Below, piece after piece: positions 53,994 to 63,215 of a stretch of 64,000 nucleotides of DNA. The position numbers and the translations under genes were made by a program. Below the pieces are notes generated by a model. The model was given only the letters and a program-made list of their open reading frames with translations, made no database searches and was not told the origin of the DNA. This stretch comes from Verrucomicrobiia bacterium DG1235 (lineage in GTDB: Bacteria; Verrucomicrobiota; Verrucomicrobiia; Opitutales; Opitutaceae): positions 3,981,820 to 4,045,819 of the forward strand of contig DS990592.1 in NCBI GenBank assembly GCA_000155695.1, in the 5' to 3' direction. The first letter of the stretch is position 1; each line of letters begins with the position of its first letter.

Positions 53994-55052
53994 ATGAGCG
54001 AATTAACTGATCCGATCAAAATAGGAGCCTGGGAGCTCTCGAACCGCGTTGTAATGGCGCCCCTCACTCGAACACGGGCGAGCGAAGGCAGAGTACCGAA
54101 CGCATTGATGGCAGAATACTACGGGCAGCGCGCGGGTGCGGGAATGATACTTTCCGAGGCTACGAGTGTGACTGCGATGGGCGTGGGGTATCCGGATACG
54201 CCGGGGATCTGGTCCCGCGAGCAGGTGGAAGGCTGGCGCGCGGTAACGGATGCGGTGCATGCGAAGGGCGGCACGATTCTCCTGCAGCTTTGGCATGTGG
54301 GTCGGATCTCGCATTCGAGCCTGTTGGACGGGGCGTTGCCGGTGGCTCCGTCGGCGATCGCGGCGGAGGGGCATGTGAGCCATCTGCGTCCAATTACGAA
54401 TTACGAAACGCCGAGAGCGCTTGAGACGAACGAGATTCCTGGGATCGTGGAAGCCTACCGGAAGGGAGCTGAGAACGCGAAGCTGGCAGGGTTCGACGGG
54501 GTGGAAATCCACGGTGCGAATGGTTATTTGCTAGACCAGTTTTTGCAGGACGAAACCAACGAGCGCACGGATTCTTACGGTGGTTCGGTGGAGAACCGGG
54601 CTCGACTGCTTCTTGAGGTTACGGATGCGGCGATAGGCGTCTGGGGAGCGGATCGCGTGGGCGTGCACCTCGCTCCGCGCCGGGATGCGCACGATATGGG
54701 AGATTCCGAACCGTCGGCGACTTTTGGATACGTAGCGGATCAGCTTGAAGAGCGAAAGATCGCCTTCATCTGCACGCGTGAACATTTTGGAGAGGACAGT
54801 ATTTCTCCGCTTATCAAGAAGCGTTTCAGTGGAGCGTACATCGCGAACGAGAATTTTACGCCGGAGTCGGCGAAGGCAGCGGTGTCGGCTGGGCAGGCGG
54901 ATGCGGTGGCGTTTGGAAAGCTGTACATCGCGAATCCTGATCTTGCTGAGCGAATTGCGATCGGGGCGGATCTCAACGAGCCGAATCCTGATACTTTCTA
55001 TTCCGAGGGAGAGGTGGGCTATACGGACTATCCTTTTTTGTCGGAGTCGTAG
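53994..55052 (+). CDS. Old yellow enzyme family NADH:flavin oxidoreductase
   Basis: The 352-residue FMN TIM-barrel protein has the OYE marks: PIKIGAWELSNRVVMAPLTRTRA, LWHVGRISH, FDGVEIHGANGYLLDQFLQDETNERTDSYGGSVENRARLL (active-site His/Asn HGAN) and VAFGKLYIANPDL. OYEs reduce electrophilic alkenes, nitro compounds and N-ethylmaleimide with NAD(P)H; the closest named group is NemA-like. It is monocistronic and ends 6 bases from the convergent HAAS gene. Confidence 0.95.
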   Translation: MSELTDPIKIGAWELSNRVVMAPLTRTRASEGRVPNALMAEYYGQRAGAGMILSEATSVTAMGVGYPDTPGIWSREQVEGWRAVTDAVHAKGGTILLQLWHVGRISHSSLLDGALPVAPSAIAAEGHVSHLRPITNYETPRALETNEIPGIVEAYRKGAENAKLAGFDGVEIHGANGYLLDQFLQDETNERTDSYGGSVENRARLLLEVTDAAIGVWGADRVGVHLAPRRDAHDMGDSEPSATFGYVADQLEERKIAFICTREHFGEDSISPLIKKRFSGAYIANENFTPESAKAAVSAGQADAVAFGKLYIANPDLAERIAIGADLNEPNPDTFYSEGEVGYTDYPFLSES

Positions 55053-55058
55053 AGCGAT

Positions 55059-56039
55059 CTAGTAGAGGCGTCGTTTTCCTAGCAGTTTGATGCGATAAAG
55101 GTTTCGGCCGATTTCGTAGAGGCTGACTAGGAGGACGATGTTGAGGGTAACGCTGATGGAGGTGTTTACCCAACTGACGAGTTGGCTGGCTTGCTGGGCT
55201 TTGTCTTCTGGCAGGTTGGCCAGCTGGAGGAAGGGATCGACGTGGCGGAGGTGGTAGACGATCCACGCGGTTCCGGCGGCGAGAGCCGCGTGGACGGAGA
55301 GGGTGGCGGCGCTCCAGTAGGGTTTGACGATCTGGTAGGCGTAGAGGAGTATTGAGACTATTGATACAAGGTTTATCCACGGGAGGAAGGTGGCGGCCTC
55401 TTCGACGAGTTTGAGTTGGAGGAATTTCGGCGGCTCGCCGCTGATGGCCTGGGCGACGCTGGTGAGGAAGCCGTTTATGAAGAGGAGGAAGAGGGATGTG
55501 AAGACGAGGCCAGCGATGGAGTTTGCCCAAGGTTCGTGTTCCCATTTGAGCTGGGGGTCGGGAAGTTCCTCGGGCTTCCATTTGGCGAGGTGGGATTGGG
55601 CATTTAGGGCGCGACCGAAGTAGTGGAATACGAGGGTGACGCTGGCGAAGCCGAGGAGGCAGGCTTCGAGGATGCGGCCGAGAAGATCGAATGGCGAGAG
55701 GTAGAAGGTGCCGTTTGCAACAGCGGTGATGACGGTGGCGGAGGTGATGGCTACGGCGATGCCGATGAGGGCGTAGCGAAGGGTTAGCTTGAAGAGCGGG
55801 TAGGCATCCTCGTCGATGAGGACGCGTCGGTCGTGGTAGCGGGAAGCGACGAGGGTGGGGTGTTCTTGGGTACGGAGCCAGGCGAGGATTTCCGGTTCGG
55901 TGGCTTGGGAGGTTGGCTTTCCGTTGGCGGATTCGAATTCTTCCTCGAGGAGGGTTTGCAGCTCCTCGCCGAGGTCTTCGCGTTTGGCGCGGGGGAGGTT
56001 GGTTTTGACGGCGTTTAGGTAGGCGGCGATCCAGTTCAT
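55059..56039 (-). CDS. HAAS-type membrane protein paired with PadR
   Basis: The N-terminal 75 residues match the HAAS/permease-prefix domain (AAYLNAVKTNLPRAKREDLGEELQTLLEEEFESANGK), which in this family couples to an adjacent PadR regulator. Six membrane helices follow (about 85-326). The 326-residue protein has no transport motif I recognise. The start at 56039 overlaps the padR stop by ATGA, so the two are coupled. It probably forms a membrane sensor or anchor that modulates the regulator; this is a family-based inference. Confidence 0.75.
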   Translation of the reverse strand: MNWIAAYLNAVKTNLPRAKREDLGEELQTLLEEEFESANGKPTSQATEPEILAWLRTQEHPTLVASRYHDRRVLIDEDAYPLFKLTLRYALIGIAVAITSATVITAVANGTFYLSPFDLLGRILEACLLGFASVTLVFHYFGRALNAQSHLAKWKPEELPDPQLKWEHEPWANSIAGLVFTSLFLLFINGFLTSVAQAISGEPPKFLQLKLVEEAATFLPWINLVSIVSILLYAYQIVKPYWSAATLSVHAALAAGTAWIVYHLRHVDPFLQLANLPEDKAQQASQLVSWVNTSISVTLNIVLLVSLYEIGRNLYRIKLLGKRRLY

Positions 56040-56347
56040 GTTTCTTGGGAGTTGGAGAGTTTTTCGATAGAGGCTTCGAGTTGTTTCCACTCGGTTTGCA
56101 GTTCGGCGAGGAGTTCGAGTCCTTCTGGGGAGCTGAGGTAGTAGCGGCGTTTGCGGCCTTCTTCCGACTTGCCCCAGCGGCTGGTGAGGAGGCCTTGCTC
56201 CTCGAGTCTGCGGACGAGCGGGTAGAGGGTGCCTTCGTCGACTTCGAGTCCTACTGCGGCGAGTCGCTTGCGCAGGGAGTAGCCGTAGGCCTCTTGGCGC
56301 AGGGCGGCGAGGGCGGCCATGATGAGGCTGCCGCGTCGGAGCTCCAT
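56036..56347 (-). CDS. PadR family transcriptional regulator (paired with HAAS protein)
   Basis: The PadR core starts MELRRGSLIMAALAAL, then YGYSLRKRLAAVGLEVDEGTLYPLVRRLEEQGLL and GRKRRYYLSSPEGLELL, 103 residues. The ATG at 56347 has a GGAAAG site 8-13 bases ahead and fits family length; upstream ATGs at 56377 and 56386 would lengthen the product by 10-13 residues, and the most distal lies inside the palindrome. The perfect palindrome 38 bases upstream argues for autoregulation. Confidence 0.9.
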   Translation of the reverse strand: MELRRGSLIMAALAALRQEAYGYSLRKRLAAVGLEVDEGTLYPLVRRLEEQGLLTSRWGKSEEGRKRRYYLSSPEGLELLAELQTEWKQLEASIEKLSNSQET

Positions 56348-56384
56348 GCGAATCTTTCCGAAGCGAGGTGATACCATGTGACGC

Positions 56385-56405
56385 ATACTATGTGAAGCAT
56401 AGTAT
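56385..56405. promoter_or_regulatory. PadR operator candidate before the PadR-HAAS locus
   Basis: ATACTATG and CATAGTAT are perfect 8-bp arms around a 5-base spacer (TGAAG). The geometry is the same as at the other PadR locus (44196-44216), with different sequence. Confidence 0.7.
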
Positions 56406-56472
56406 TAAGGCGTCAAGTCGGAATTCCTTTGGTTGTTGAAGTTGAGCCGCTGGGTTTGGGAGTGTTGTCAAG

Positions 56473-56506
56473 TCGGCCTGTGGCCGAGTAGGTGTCGCGG
56501 AGCGAC
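56473..56506. repeat. Two tandem mini-hairpins (REP-like)
   Basis: TCGGCC-TGT-GGCCGA (56473-56487) and GTCGC-GGA-GCGAC (56494-56506) are perfect short hairpins with 3-base loops, 6 bases apart. It looks like a REP/RAYT-type element, but no RAYT transposase is in the window. Confidence 0.5.
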
Positions 56507-56576
56507 GTCAGGGTCTGAAATGATCGAGCGTGTTAGGAGTTCGCTCTGGTGATCGGGGTGATAGGATTTGGTTGAT

Positions 56577-56634
56577 GCGGTCTGGACCAACGGACTACGC
56601 CAAGGCTTCGATCGTCATGAGGTCCAACCCTACG
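56577..56634. repeat. Dispersed GCGGTCT...CAACCCTAC element, copy C
   Basis: GCGGTCTGGACC and GGTCCAACCCTAC are as in copy B, but the GGACC/GGTCC arms are separated by 32 bases instead of 2, an insert ending in CCAAGGCTTCGATCGTCATGA. Confidence 0.65.
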
Positions 56635-56662
56635 GGGAGCCGTTTAATATTTACTGGTGTTC

Positions 56663-57625
56663 CTAGTTTTTGGCGAAGGTTTGCCAGGCGTTTTCGACTT
56701 CGCTCGCGTCGAGGTCTCCGGCGAAGATGAGCATGCGGTAGCGGAGGGTGTAGGTTTGGCCAGGTTCGAGGGTCCAGTCAGTGGTTTTTGTGGGGGCGAA
56801 ATTGACGAAGAGCTGGCCGTCGTGGTTTTCTTTTGGCCAGATGCGTAGGGGCTCGGGGTGGTTGTAGTTGCTGGGGTGTGACATGAGGGCGAGGCCGGCG
56901 TTGGCGCCATCGACTTCGCCTTGAGCGATGACCCAGCGGGCGAGGCTGCCGTCCGAGCCTTCGCGTGGAATGCCTTCGGAGGTGAGGACGGAGCTGTTTT
57001 CGCCGTTCCAGACTTCGGTGGCGCGCCAGCCGAGGCCGCCGTAGCGGTATTCGATGATTCTGAATGGATCGTCGGTGGCGCAGGTGTACTCGCAAGTCAG
57101 GTCGAGCAGGTATTGCTGTGGACTATCGGTTGCGGAGAGGGCGATGGTTTGCAGTTCGTTGAGGGCGACGGTTTCGCTGCCGTCTTCGTTGAAGACGACG
57201 TGCTCGTGCTTTATCTGGATTTCAGTTTCGTGGGCGGTTTCTACCTTATTCTGCAGTCCGGCGAAGCGGACGGCACCTTGTTTTTTGGCGAGGTTCCAGA
57301 AGTCGATTTCCCTTCCGCGGAAGGAGGTATGTGTCCAAGGATTCCAAATACCGTAGTGGTGGTAGTGATCGTCAGGCTGGATTTGGGTGAGTCGCTGGCC
57401 CGCTCTTGTATTCACCGGATGGAGAAAACCGCTTCTGGCATAGGCGGGATTCTGTCCCTCGGGAGCGGGGTAGACGGCGTGTTGGTAGCCTAGAAGGGTT
57501 TGGCCTTCGGCGGTGATGAAATCGTATCGGCCTTCTTGGTCTACTATTGAGAGGTAGGCTTTGGGCTGCTTTTGGCAGGCAGTTAGGGCGAGAAGGGGTA
57601 GGATGAGAAGAGGCGCGTATTTCAT
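56663..57625 (-). CDS. DUF6807 ('PmoA family') lipoprotein
   Basis: A lipobox (LTA-C17) gives a lipoprotein of 320 residues. The rest is a beta-rich domain with HYHHYGIWNPWTH (residues about 86-98), FAGLQNKVETAHETE and WTLEPGQTYTLRYRMLIFAGD, as in DUF6807 proteins that databases call PmoA family by old misnaming; they are not methane monooxygenase subunits. They probably act on polysaccharides, since they accompany glycan-degradation genes. The start follows the stop of the alpha/beta hydrolase by 7 bases, so they are cotranscribed. A longer frame upstream is a shadow of that gene. Confidence 0.82.
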   Translation of the reverse strand: MKYAPLLILPLLALTACQKQPKAYLSIVDQEGRYDFITAEGQTLLGYQHAVYPAPEGQNPAYARSGFLHPVNTRAGQRLTQIQPDDHYHHYGIWNPWTHTSFRGREIDFWNLAKKQGAVRFAGLQNKVETAHETEIQIKHEHVVFNEDGSETVALNELQTIALSATDSPQQYLLDLTCEYTCATDDPFRIIEYRYGGLGWRATEVWNGENSSVLTSEGIPREGSDGSLARWVIAQGEVDGANAGLALMSHPSNYNHPEPLRIWPKENHDGQLFVNFAPTKTTDWTLEPGQTYTLRYRMLIFAGDLDASEVENAWQTFAKN

Positions 57626-57632
57626 GATGGCA

Positions 57633-58496
57633 TCAATGAGTGGCGAGATGAGAGTGGAGGAAAGTATTGATGATGTCGAGTCGGGTGGCGTCGTAGAAGC
57701 GTGGGCCACCATGGGCGCCACCGCGGATGATTTCAAGATGGGTCGGGATGCCGAGTTCTTTGCATTTTCCCCAGAGCTCCAGGGATTGGTTGACGGGCAT
57801 CTGTGGATCTTGGTCGCCGTGCATGATGAAGACGGGACAGGAGTGTTCGGAAACATAGTGTATTGGGCTAGCCAATACGGCGGCTTCTTTGGTGTCGGCG
57901 ATGGGGCCGCCCAGAAGGAGTTCGAGGGCGGGGGCGCGGACGTTGAGGCCGTGCGGGGTGGATTGGGAGAGGATAGTGGTGAGGTTGTGAGCGCCGAAGA
58001 GGGCGACGACGGCTTGGATGTCGGAGGAGGTGTCGAGGTGAGCGCCGAGGGTGCCTTCGAGGTAGGGATCGTGGGAACTGAGGCCGACGAGGGCGGCGAG
58101 GTGTCCGCCGGCGGAGTCGCCAGCGATGACAAAGGTGTTGGGGTCGAGGTGGAGTTCCGCGGCGTTGGCGCGGAGGTAGCGGATGGCGGCTTTGATGTCG
58201 TGGATGAGGGCGGGGAAAGGAGCTTCGGTGCTGAGGCGGTACTCGACGCTGGCGATGGCCCAGCCGCGCTCGGTCATGGCTTCGATGCCGACGGAGTCTT
58301 TGGTTCCGCCGCGCCAGGCGCCGCCGTGGGTCCAGACGATGAGGGGAGCGGGTGTTTGGTTGTTAGCCGGGAGGTAGAGGTCGAGGCGGTGGGCGGGATT
58401 TGTGGAATCAGCGACGTAGAGAATGTCGCTTTGGGTGGGGGCGGCTTGCAGGGTGGCGGTGGCGAGCACGATGGCTATGAGGATGCGGGGTAGCAT
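57633..58496 (-). CDS. Secreted alpha/beta hydrolase (carboxylesterase/BD-FAE-like)
   Basis: A signal peptide (residues 1-19) precedes a hormone-sensitive-lipase/BD-FAE-like domain: HGGAW (57-61), GDSAGGH with S128, IMHGDQDPQMP (catalytic Asp) and RGGAHGG (catalytic His). Length of 287 residues is typical. Such enzymes remove acetyl or feruloyl groups from plant or algal polysaccharides. It forms an operon with the DUF6807 lipoprotein, which fits glycan deacylation, though no sugar-binding domain is present. Confidence 0.85.
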   Translation of the reverse strand: MLPRILIAIVLATATLQAAPTQSDILYVADSTNPAHRLDLYLPANNQTPAPLIVWTHGGAWRGGTKDSVGIEAMTERGWAIASVEYRLSTEAPFPALIHDIKAAIRYLRANAAELHLDPNTFVIAGDSAGGHLAALVGLSSHDPYLEGTLGAHLDTSSDIQAVVALFGAHNLTTILSQSTPHGLNVRAPALELLLGGPIADTKEAAVLASPIHYVSEHSCPVFIMHGDQDPQMPVNQSLELWGKCKELGIPTHLEIIRGGAHGGPRFYDATRLDIINTFLHSHLATH

Positions 58497-58584
58497 GAGC
58501 GGGGTATGCTCGGGGAGTTTGGCGAAGTTTTGGGAGAGGGCAAGAAGGGGGTGAGGTAGTTCTAAAGAGTGGGATTATTCTTTG

Positions 58585-60147
58585 TTAGGGGATGGAGATG
58601 CCGCGGCGTTCTAGGAGGCTGCCTTCGGCGAGGTAGAGGTCGATGAGGGCGAGGCGGTAGGAGATGAGTGCCTCCACTTCTTGGATACGGCTGGCGAGGA
58701 GGTCGCGGCGGGCGGCGGCGACTTGGAGAGCGGTGGTGGAGCCGACTTTGAGGCGTTCGACTTCGCCTTGTACGGTTTCGGCGAGGTGGAGGCGGATTTC
58801 GGCGGTGGCTTCGATTTGCTGGCGGGCGCGTTCGACTTCGTTGGCGGCGAGGCGGACGTCGAGCCGGACGATTTGCTCGTGGTTGAGGACGGCGTCGGCG
58901 GCTTGTTCGCGGTTGGCGCGGGCGAGAAGGTCGCGGCCGCGGGTAGCGGCGTTGCCGAGGAAGTGGTTGAAGCGGAGGCCGGCGGTGACATCGTAGCTGT
59001 CCTCTTGGATGTTTTCGAAGGAGTCGAGGAAGGTGTCGGCGTAGCCGGTTTTGCCGAGGGTGACGAAGAGGTCGAGACGGGGGAGGAGTCCGTTGCGGGT
59101 GACGACGGTTTCGAGTCGGTCTTGGGCGAGGCGGAGTTTGGCTTCGTTGAGGTCGGGACGTTTTGTAAGTGCGAGGTCGATACGGGCTTCGATTTCGTGC
59201 AGGGGCTCGTGGTCGACGTCGGGGTTGCTGATGGCGTCGATTTGGAAGTCGATGTCGCCGTCGAGATTGGCGTTGAGGAGGCGGACGAGGCGGAAGCGTT
59301 GCGCGTCGAGGCGGGCGTTGGCGTCGATGAGGGCGCTTTCGCGGCGGGCGACTTCGCCGCGGGAGAGGGCTCCGTCGGTTTGGGAGAGGGAGCCGACTTC
59401 GATGCGGCCGGCGATTTCGTCGCGTTCGCGGCGGGCCAGTTCGAGGGAGCTTTTGAAGATGGTGATTTCTTCGCGGGCGAGAACGTATTGCCAGTAGGCG
59501 GTTTCCACTTCGGCTACGAAGGCTTCGGTGAAGCCGCGCAGTTCGTATTGGCTGGCCAGTGTATCCATTTGGGCCTGACGGATGGAGGCGAGGTTGACGG
59601 AGGGGCCGAAGCCGCGGAGGAGGGATTGGGTGACGCTGAGGCCGAGGCGGGCTTCCTGTTGTTCGGGGGTTCGGTTGGAGAGGGAGCGATCTTGTTCGAG
59701 GGAGACTTCGACATCGGTGCCGGTGGCGAGGGTTTGGCGGATGCCGATCTCGCCGGAGGCGTCGCGTCCGGTAACGGAGAATTGTTCGCCGGTGGCGCGG
59801 GAGTTTTCGGAGACTTCTTCTTCACCCGCTTGGAGGACTCCGTAGAGCTCCGGCTGGAACTGGCCGCGCTCGATGAGTTCGAAGGCACCGGTGCGGATGG
59901 GTTCCAGAGTTTGGATACGCAGTTCTCTGTTTCGCTCGAGGGCGGTGAAAACGGCGTCTTCGACGGAAAGGGTTAGGTAGTCGCCGTCGCGGTCGAGCGG
60001 CTTAGGCTCCCATTCGATAAAGAGGGTGACAGAACGATCTTCGCTGGTGACGCTGATGGTCACGGGGTCGAGTGGTGGCGTTTTGGATACGGAGGCGCAG
60101 CCGCTGAGGAATGCGGTGGCGAGGAGGATTGAGAGGGAGGGTTTCAT
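58585..60147 (-). CDS. TolC-family outer-membrane efflux lipoprotein
   Basis: A lipobox (LSG-C17) precedes two OEP domains (about 60-285 and 300-510), the TolC/OprM helical barrel: [71 protein letters not shown] and [41 protein letters not shown]. It is the outer-membrane duct of the RND pump and is coupled to it by an ATGA overlap. The length (520 residues) is usual. Confidence 0.93.
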   Translation of the reverse strand: MKPSLSILLATAFLSGCASVSKTPPLDPVTISVTSEDRSVTLFIEWEPKPLDRDGDYLTLSVEDAVFTALERNRELRIQTLEPIRTGAFELIERGQFQPELYGVLQAGEEEVSENSRATGEQFSVTGRDASGEIGIRQTLATGTDVEVSLEQDRSLSNRTPEQQEARLGLSVTQSLLRGFGPSVNLASIRQAQMDTLASQYELRGFTEAFVAEVETAYWQYVLAREEITIFKSSLELARRERDEIAGRIEVGSLSQTDGALSRGEVARRESALIDANARLDAQRFRLVRLLNANLDGDIDFQIDAISNPDVDHEPLHEIEARIDLALTKRPDLNEAKLRLAQDRLETVVTRNGLLPRLDLFVTLGKTGYADTFLDSFENIQEDSYDVTAGLRFNHFLGNAATRGRDLLARANREQAADAVLNHEQIVRLDVRLAANEVERARQQIEATAEIRLHLAETVQGEVERLKVGSTTALQVAAARRDLLASRIQEVEALISYRLALIDLYLAEGSLLERRGISIP

Positions 60148-63100
60148 TGAGCGGCACGGCTGCTGCGCTTGCTGTGGACGATGGAATAGACGACGGGAGT
60201 GAGGAGGAGGGTAATGGCGGTGGAGCCGATGAGTCCGCCGATGACGGCGCGGGCGAGGGGTGCCTGAGCGTCGGCGCCTTCGCCGATACCGAGGGCGAGA
60301 GGAAGGAGTCCGAGCACGGTGGTAAGGGTCGTCATGAGAATGGGTCGGAGGCGACGTCGGCCCGCTTCGGCGACGGCATCGCGCGCTCCGGTGCCTTCGA
60401 GGCGGAGTTGGGACGCTTGGTCGACGAGGAGTATTGAATTATTAACTACTATTCCTCCCAGCATGATACAGCCGATGCCTGACTGGAGATTCATGGTGGT
60501 GCCAGTGAGAATGAGGGTGAGGATGACGCCGATGGCAGCCATGGGGACGGCGACCATGACAATGGTCGGGTCGCGCAGGGATTCGTATTGGCAGGCGAGG
60601 ACCATGTAGACGAGCATGATGGCGAGGCCGAGGGCGATGAAGAGTTCGTCGAAGGTTTTTTGCTGTTCTTCGAAGGAGCCGGTGATGCGGAAGACGTAGC
60701 CGGCGGGGCGGGGGATTTGGTTGAGGAGGGCGTCGATTTCGGCGGAGACGTCGCCTAGGGGGCGTTCGCCAATATCGGCGTCGAGAGTGACGAGGCGTTG
60801 TTGGTCGCGGCGTTCAATTTCTTCCGGAGCGCGGCCGAAGTCGGAGGTGACGAGGTTGCGCAGGGCAACCAGTTCGCCGGAGGCGGTGCGCAGGGTGAGG
60901 TCGAGGACTTCGTCGATGGAGAGGTGCTCGGCATTGGCCATCTGGACGAGGATGCGGTAGGAGTTGCCCTCGGTGCGGTAGTCGCCGGCGCGGGAGCCGG
61001 CGATGGCGGTTTGCAGGACTTCGGAAACGTCGCGGGCGGAGAGGCCGAGGTCGGCGATCTTATCGCGGTCGATGGCGATTTCCTGGCGTGGGGAGCCATC
61101 GTCGAAGCTCGTGTCGACGTCGGTGACGCCTTCGATTTGCTCGATGCGAGCTTTGGCTTCGAGGGCTAGCTTTTCGAGAGTGGGAATGTCCGGTCCGCGG
61201 ACTTCGACTTCGATGCCTTGGCCGCCGCCGCCGAGGAGGCGGTTGAGGAGGTTTTGTCCGCGCGGAGCCCAGGCGCCCGCTTCCATGCCAGGGATTTTTC
61301 CGTTGAGGAGCTGGCGCAGGTCTTGGGCGATTTCTTCGTTGGAGCGTTGGCGCTGGCTGGCGGGGACGAGGTTAAAATTGATGCTGGCGCCGTCGCCGCG
61401 CACGTTGGTGACGTGGGATACGGCTTCCGGTACGGCGGGGATGGCGATCTCTTCAATGCGTTTGGCGAGTGTATCGACAATTTCGAGACGCGTGGAGGTT
61501 TCGGCACGGGACCAGACGTTGACTTCTCCTTCGTCGCTCGGCGGCATGAATTCGCTGCTGATGAGGGGAGCGAGGAAGTAGCTGAGGACGAGAGTGGAAG
61601 CGGCGCTGATAAGGACCCAGCGGCGGTGGCGCAGGGCTTTATTGAGGAGGCGTTTGTAGCCGAGTTCGAGGGATTGGAACCAGCGTTCCGAGGTTTCGGA
61701 AAGTTTGCGGAAGGGGCTTTTTTTCTTCTCGTCGGAAGAGATGTTTGCTCGCAGAAGTTTGGCCGAGAGCATGGGCACGAGGCTGAGGGAGACGACGAGC
61801 GAGCAGATGAGGGAGAAGGAGACAGTGTAGGCCAGTTCGCGAAATAGGATTCCGGATACGCCCGGGACGAAGATGAGGGGGAGGAAGATGACGAGGGTGG
61901 TGATGGTGGAAGCGACGATGGCGGCGGCCACTTCGCGGGCTCCATTTGAGGAGGCGATTTGAGGCGGCTCGCCTTCTTCGTCGCGGCGGCGGAAGATATT
62001 TTCCAGGACGACGATGGAGGAGTCGACCATCATGCCGACGCCGAGGGCGAGTCCGCCTAGCGACATGAGGTTGAGGGTGAAGCCGCCGAAGTAGAGCAGG
62101 GCGAAGGTGGAAATGATTGAGATGGGGATGGCTAGCGATATGACGAGGGTGGAGCGCCAGTCGCGTAGGAAGAAAAGCAATACAAGGATGGCGAGGCCTC
62201 CGCCGTAGAGGACGGAGCGGGCGACGTTTTGGATGGAGCGTTCGATGAAGTTGCCCGAGTTGGAGACGGGGACGATGTTGATGAGCGGGAAGTCTTTGTT
62301 GGTGCGGTCGATCTCTTCGAGGATGGCTTGGGAGACTTCGACGGTGTTGGCGTTGTCCTGTTTGCGGATGGCGACGCGGATGCCTTGCACGCCGTTTACG
62401 CGGACGATGCGGGTTTCTTTTTCGTAGGTGTCGCGGACGGTGGCGACTTGGTCGAGGGTGACGACGGTGCCGTCTCGCGTATCCACGACGGTGTTACGGA
62501 TCTGGGCGAGGTTTTGGAATTGGGCGGGGGCGCGGAGGGAGACTTCGTAGCGGCCTTCTTGGATGGAGCCCGAGGGGCGGTCTAGGTTTGAGTCGCGTAG
62601 GGCTTGTAGGATTTGGTTGAGGGGGATGCCGAGGGCTTGGAGGCGCTGGCGGTCGATCTCGACGCGGATTTCGCGGTTGAAGCCGCCCCAGAGGTCGACT
62701 TGGGCGACGCCCGGGACGCGGGAGAAGCGGAAGCGGATTTCGTTGTTTATGATGTCGGTGAGTTCGATGGGGTCGATGTCTCCGGAGACGCCGAGGATGA
62801 CGACGGGGAAGGAGTCGACATCGAATTTGGAGACGCGGGGGCGTTCGATGTTGTCCGGGAGCTCGTTGATTTCGTCTTCGAGGGTGGCTTGTAATTCGAG
62901 GGCTGCGGAGTCGATATTGGTGCCCCATGAGAAGCGGACGCGCACGCGGGAGCGGCCTTCGCTGGAGCGGGAGGTGACTTCTTCGACGCCTGGGACGGTG
63001 GATACGATTTCCTCGATGATTTGGGTGACGAGGGTTTCCATGACCTCGGGGCTGGCGCCCGGGTAGCTGGTATTGATGGTAACGGTGGGTAGCTCGATGC

Positions 63101-63215
63101 TCGGGAAGAGGTCGATCTTGAGTCGGGCGAGGGAGACGGCGCCGAGGACCACCACGATGAGGGTGACCATGGTGGTGAAGATGGGGCGCTTAACGCTGAA
63201 GTCTGGGAGGCTCAT
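60144..63215 (-). CDS. RND efflux pump inner-membrane transporter (HAE1/AcrB-like)
   Basis: The 1023-residue protein has the RND order: TM1 at the start ([27 protein letters not shown]), large periplasmic loop, helices 2-7, second loop, helices 8-12. The RND hallmark block is present as [26 protein letters not shown], with a single Asp (VDSS instead of VDDA), and a later [23 protein letters not shown]. It exports drugs, dyes or lipids powered by protons. It is coupled by ATGA to the fusion protein upstream and to the TolC-like protein downstream. The substrate is unknown. Confidence 0.94.
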   Translation of the reverse strand: MSLPDFSVKRPIFTTMVTLIVVVLGAVSLARLKIDLFPSIELPTVTINTSYPGASPEVMETLVTQIIEEIVSTVPGVEEVTSRSSEGRSRVRVRFSWGTNIDSAALELQATLEDEINELPDNIERPRVSKFDVDSFPVVILGVSGDIDPIELTDIINNEIRFRFSRVPGVAQVDLWGGFNREIRVEIDRQRLQALGIPLNQILQALRDSNLDRPSGSIQEGRYEVSLRAPAQFQNLAQIRNTVVDTRDGTVVTLDQVATVRDTYEKETRIVRVNGVQGIRVAIRKQDNANTVEVSQAILEEIDRTNKDFPLINIVPVSNSGNFIERSIQNVARSVLYGGGLAILVLLFFLRDWRSTLVISLAIPISIISTFALLYFGGFTLNLMSLGGLALGVGMMVDSSIVVLENIFRRRDEEGEPPQIASSNGAREVAAAIVASTITTLVIFLPLIFVPGVSGILFRELAYTVSFSLICSLVVSLSLVPMLSAKLLRANISSDEKKKSPFRKLSETSERWFQSLELGYKRLLNKALRHRRWVLISAASTLVLSYFLAPLISSEFMPPSDEGEVNVWSRAETSTRLEIVDTLAKRIEEIAIPAVPEAVSHVTNVRGDGASINFNLVPASQRQRSNEEIAQDLRQLLNGKIPGMEAGAWAPRGQNLLNRLLGGGGQGIEVEVRGPDIPTLEKLALEAKARIEQIEGVTDVDTSFDDGSPRQEIAIDRDKIADLGLSARDVSEVLQTAIAGSRAGDYRTEGNSYRILVQMANAEHLSIDEVLDLTLRTASGELVALRNLVTSDFGRAPEEIERRDQQRLVTLDADIGERPLGDVSAEIDALLNQIPRPAGYVFRITGSFEEQQKTFDELFIALGLAIMLVYMVLACQYESLRDPTIVMVAVPMAAIGVILTLILTGTTMNLQSGIGCIMLGGIVVNNSILLVDQASQLRLEGTGARDAVAEAGRRRLRPILMTTLTTVLGLLPLALGIGEGADAQAPLARAVIGGLIGSTAITLLLTPVVYSIVHSKRSSRAAQ

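Noticed and set aside
56663-58132. A 489-residue protein including DUF6807
   Set aside because: The first 169 residues are a Ser/Pro-rich shadow of the esterase gene; a lipobox signal peptide begins at 57625.
57561-58493. 310-residue plus-strand frame opposite the esterase
   Set aside because: Antisense shadow; the minus frame has a signal peptide and the GDSAGG motif.
58681-59976. 431-residue plus-strand frame opposite tolC
   Set aside because: The Gly/Ala/Asp/Val-rich composition is the usual antisense image of a GC-rich gene, and TolC motifs on the other strand are clear.
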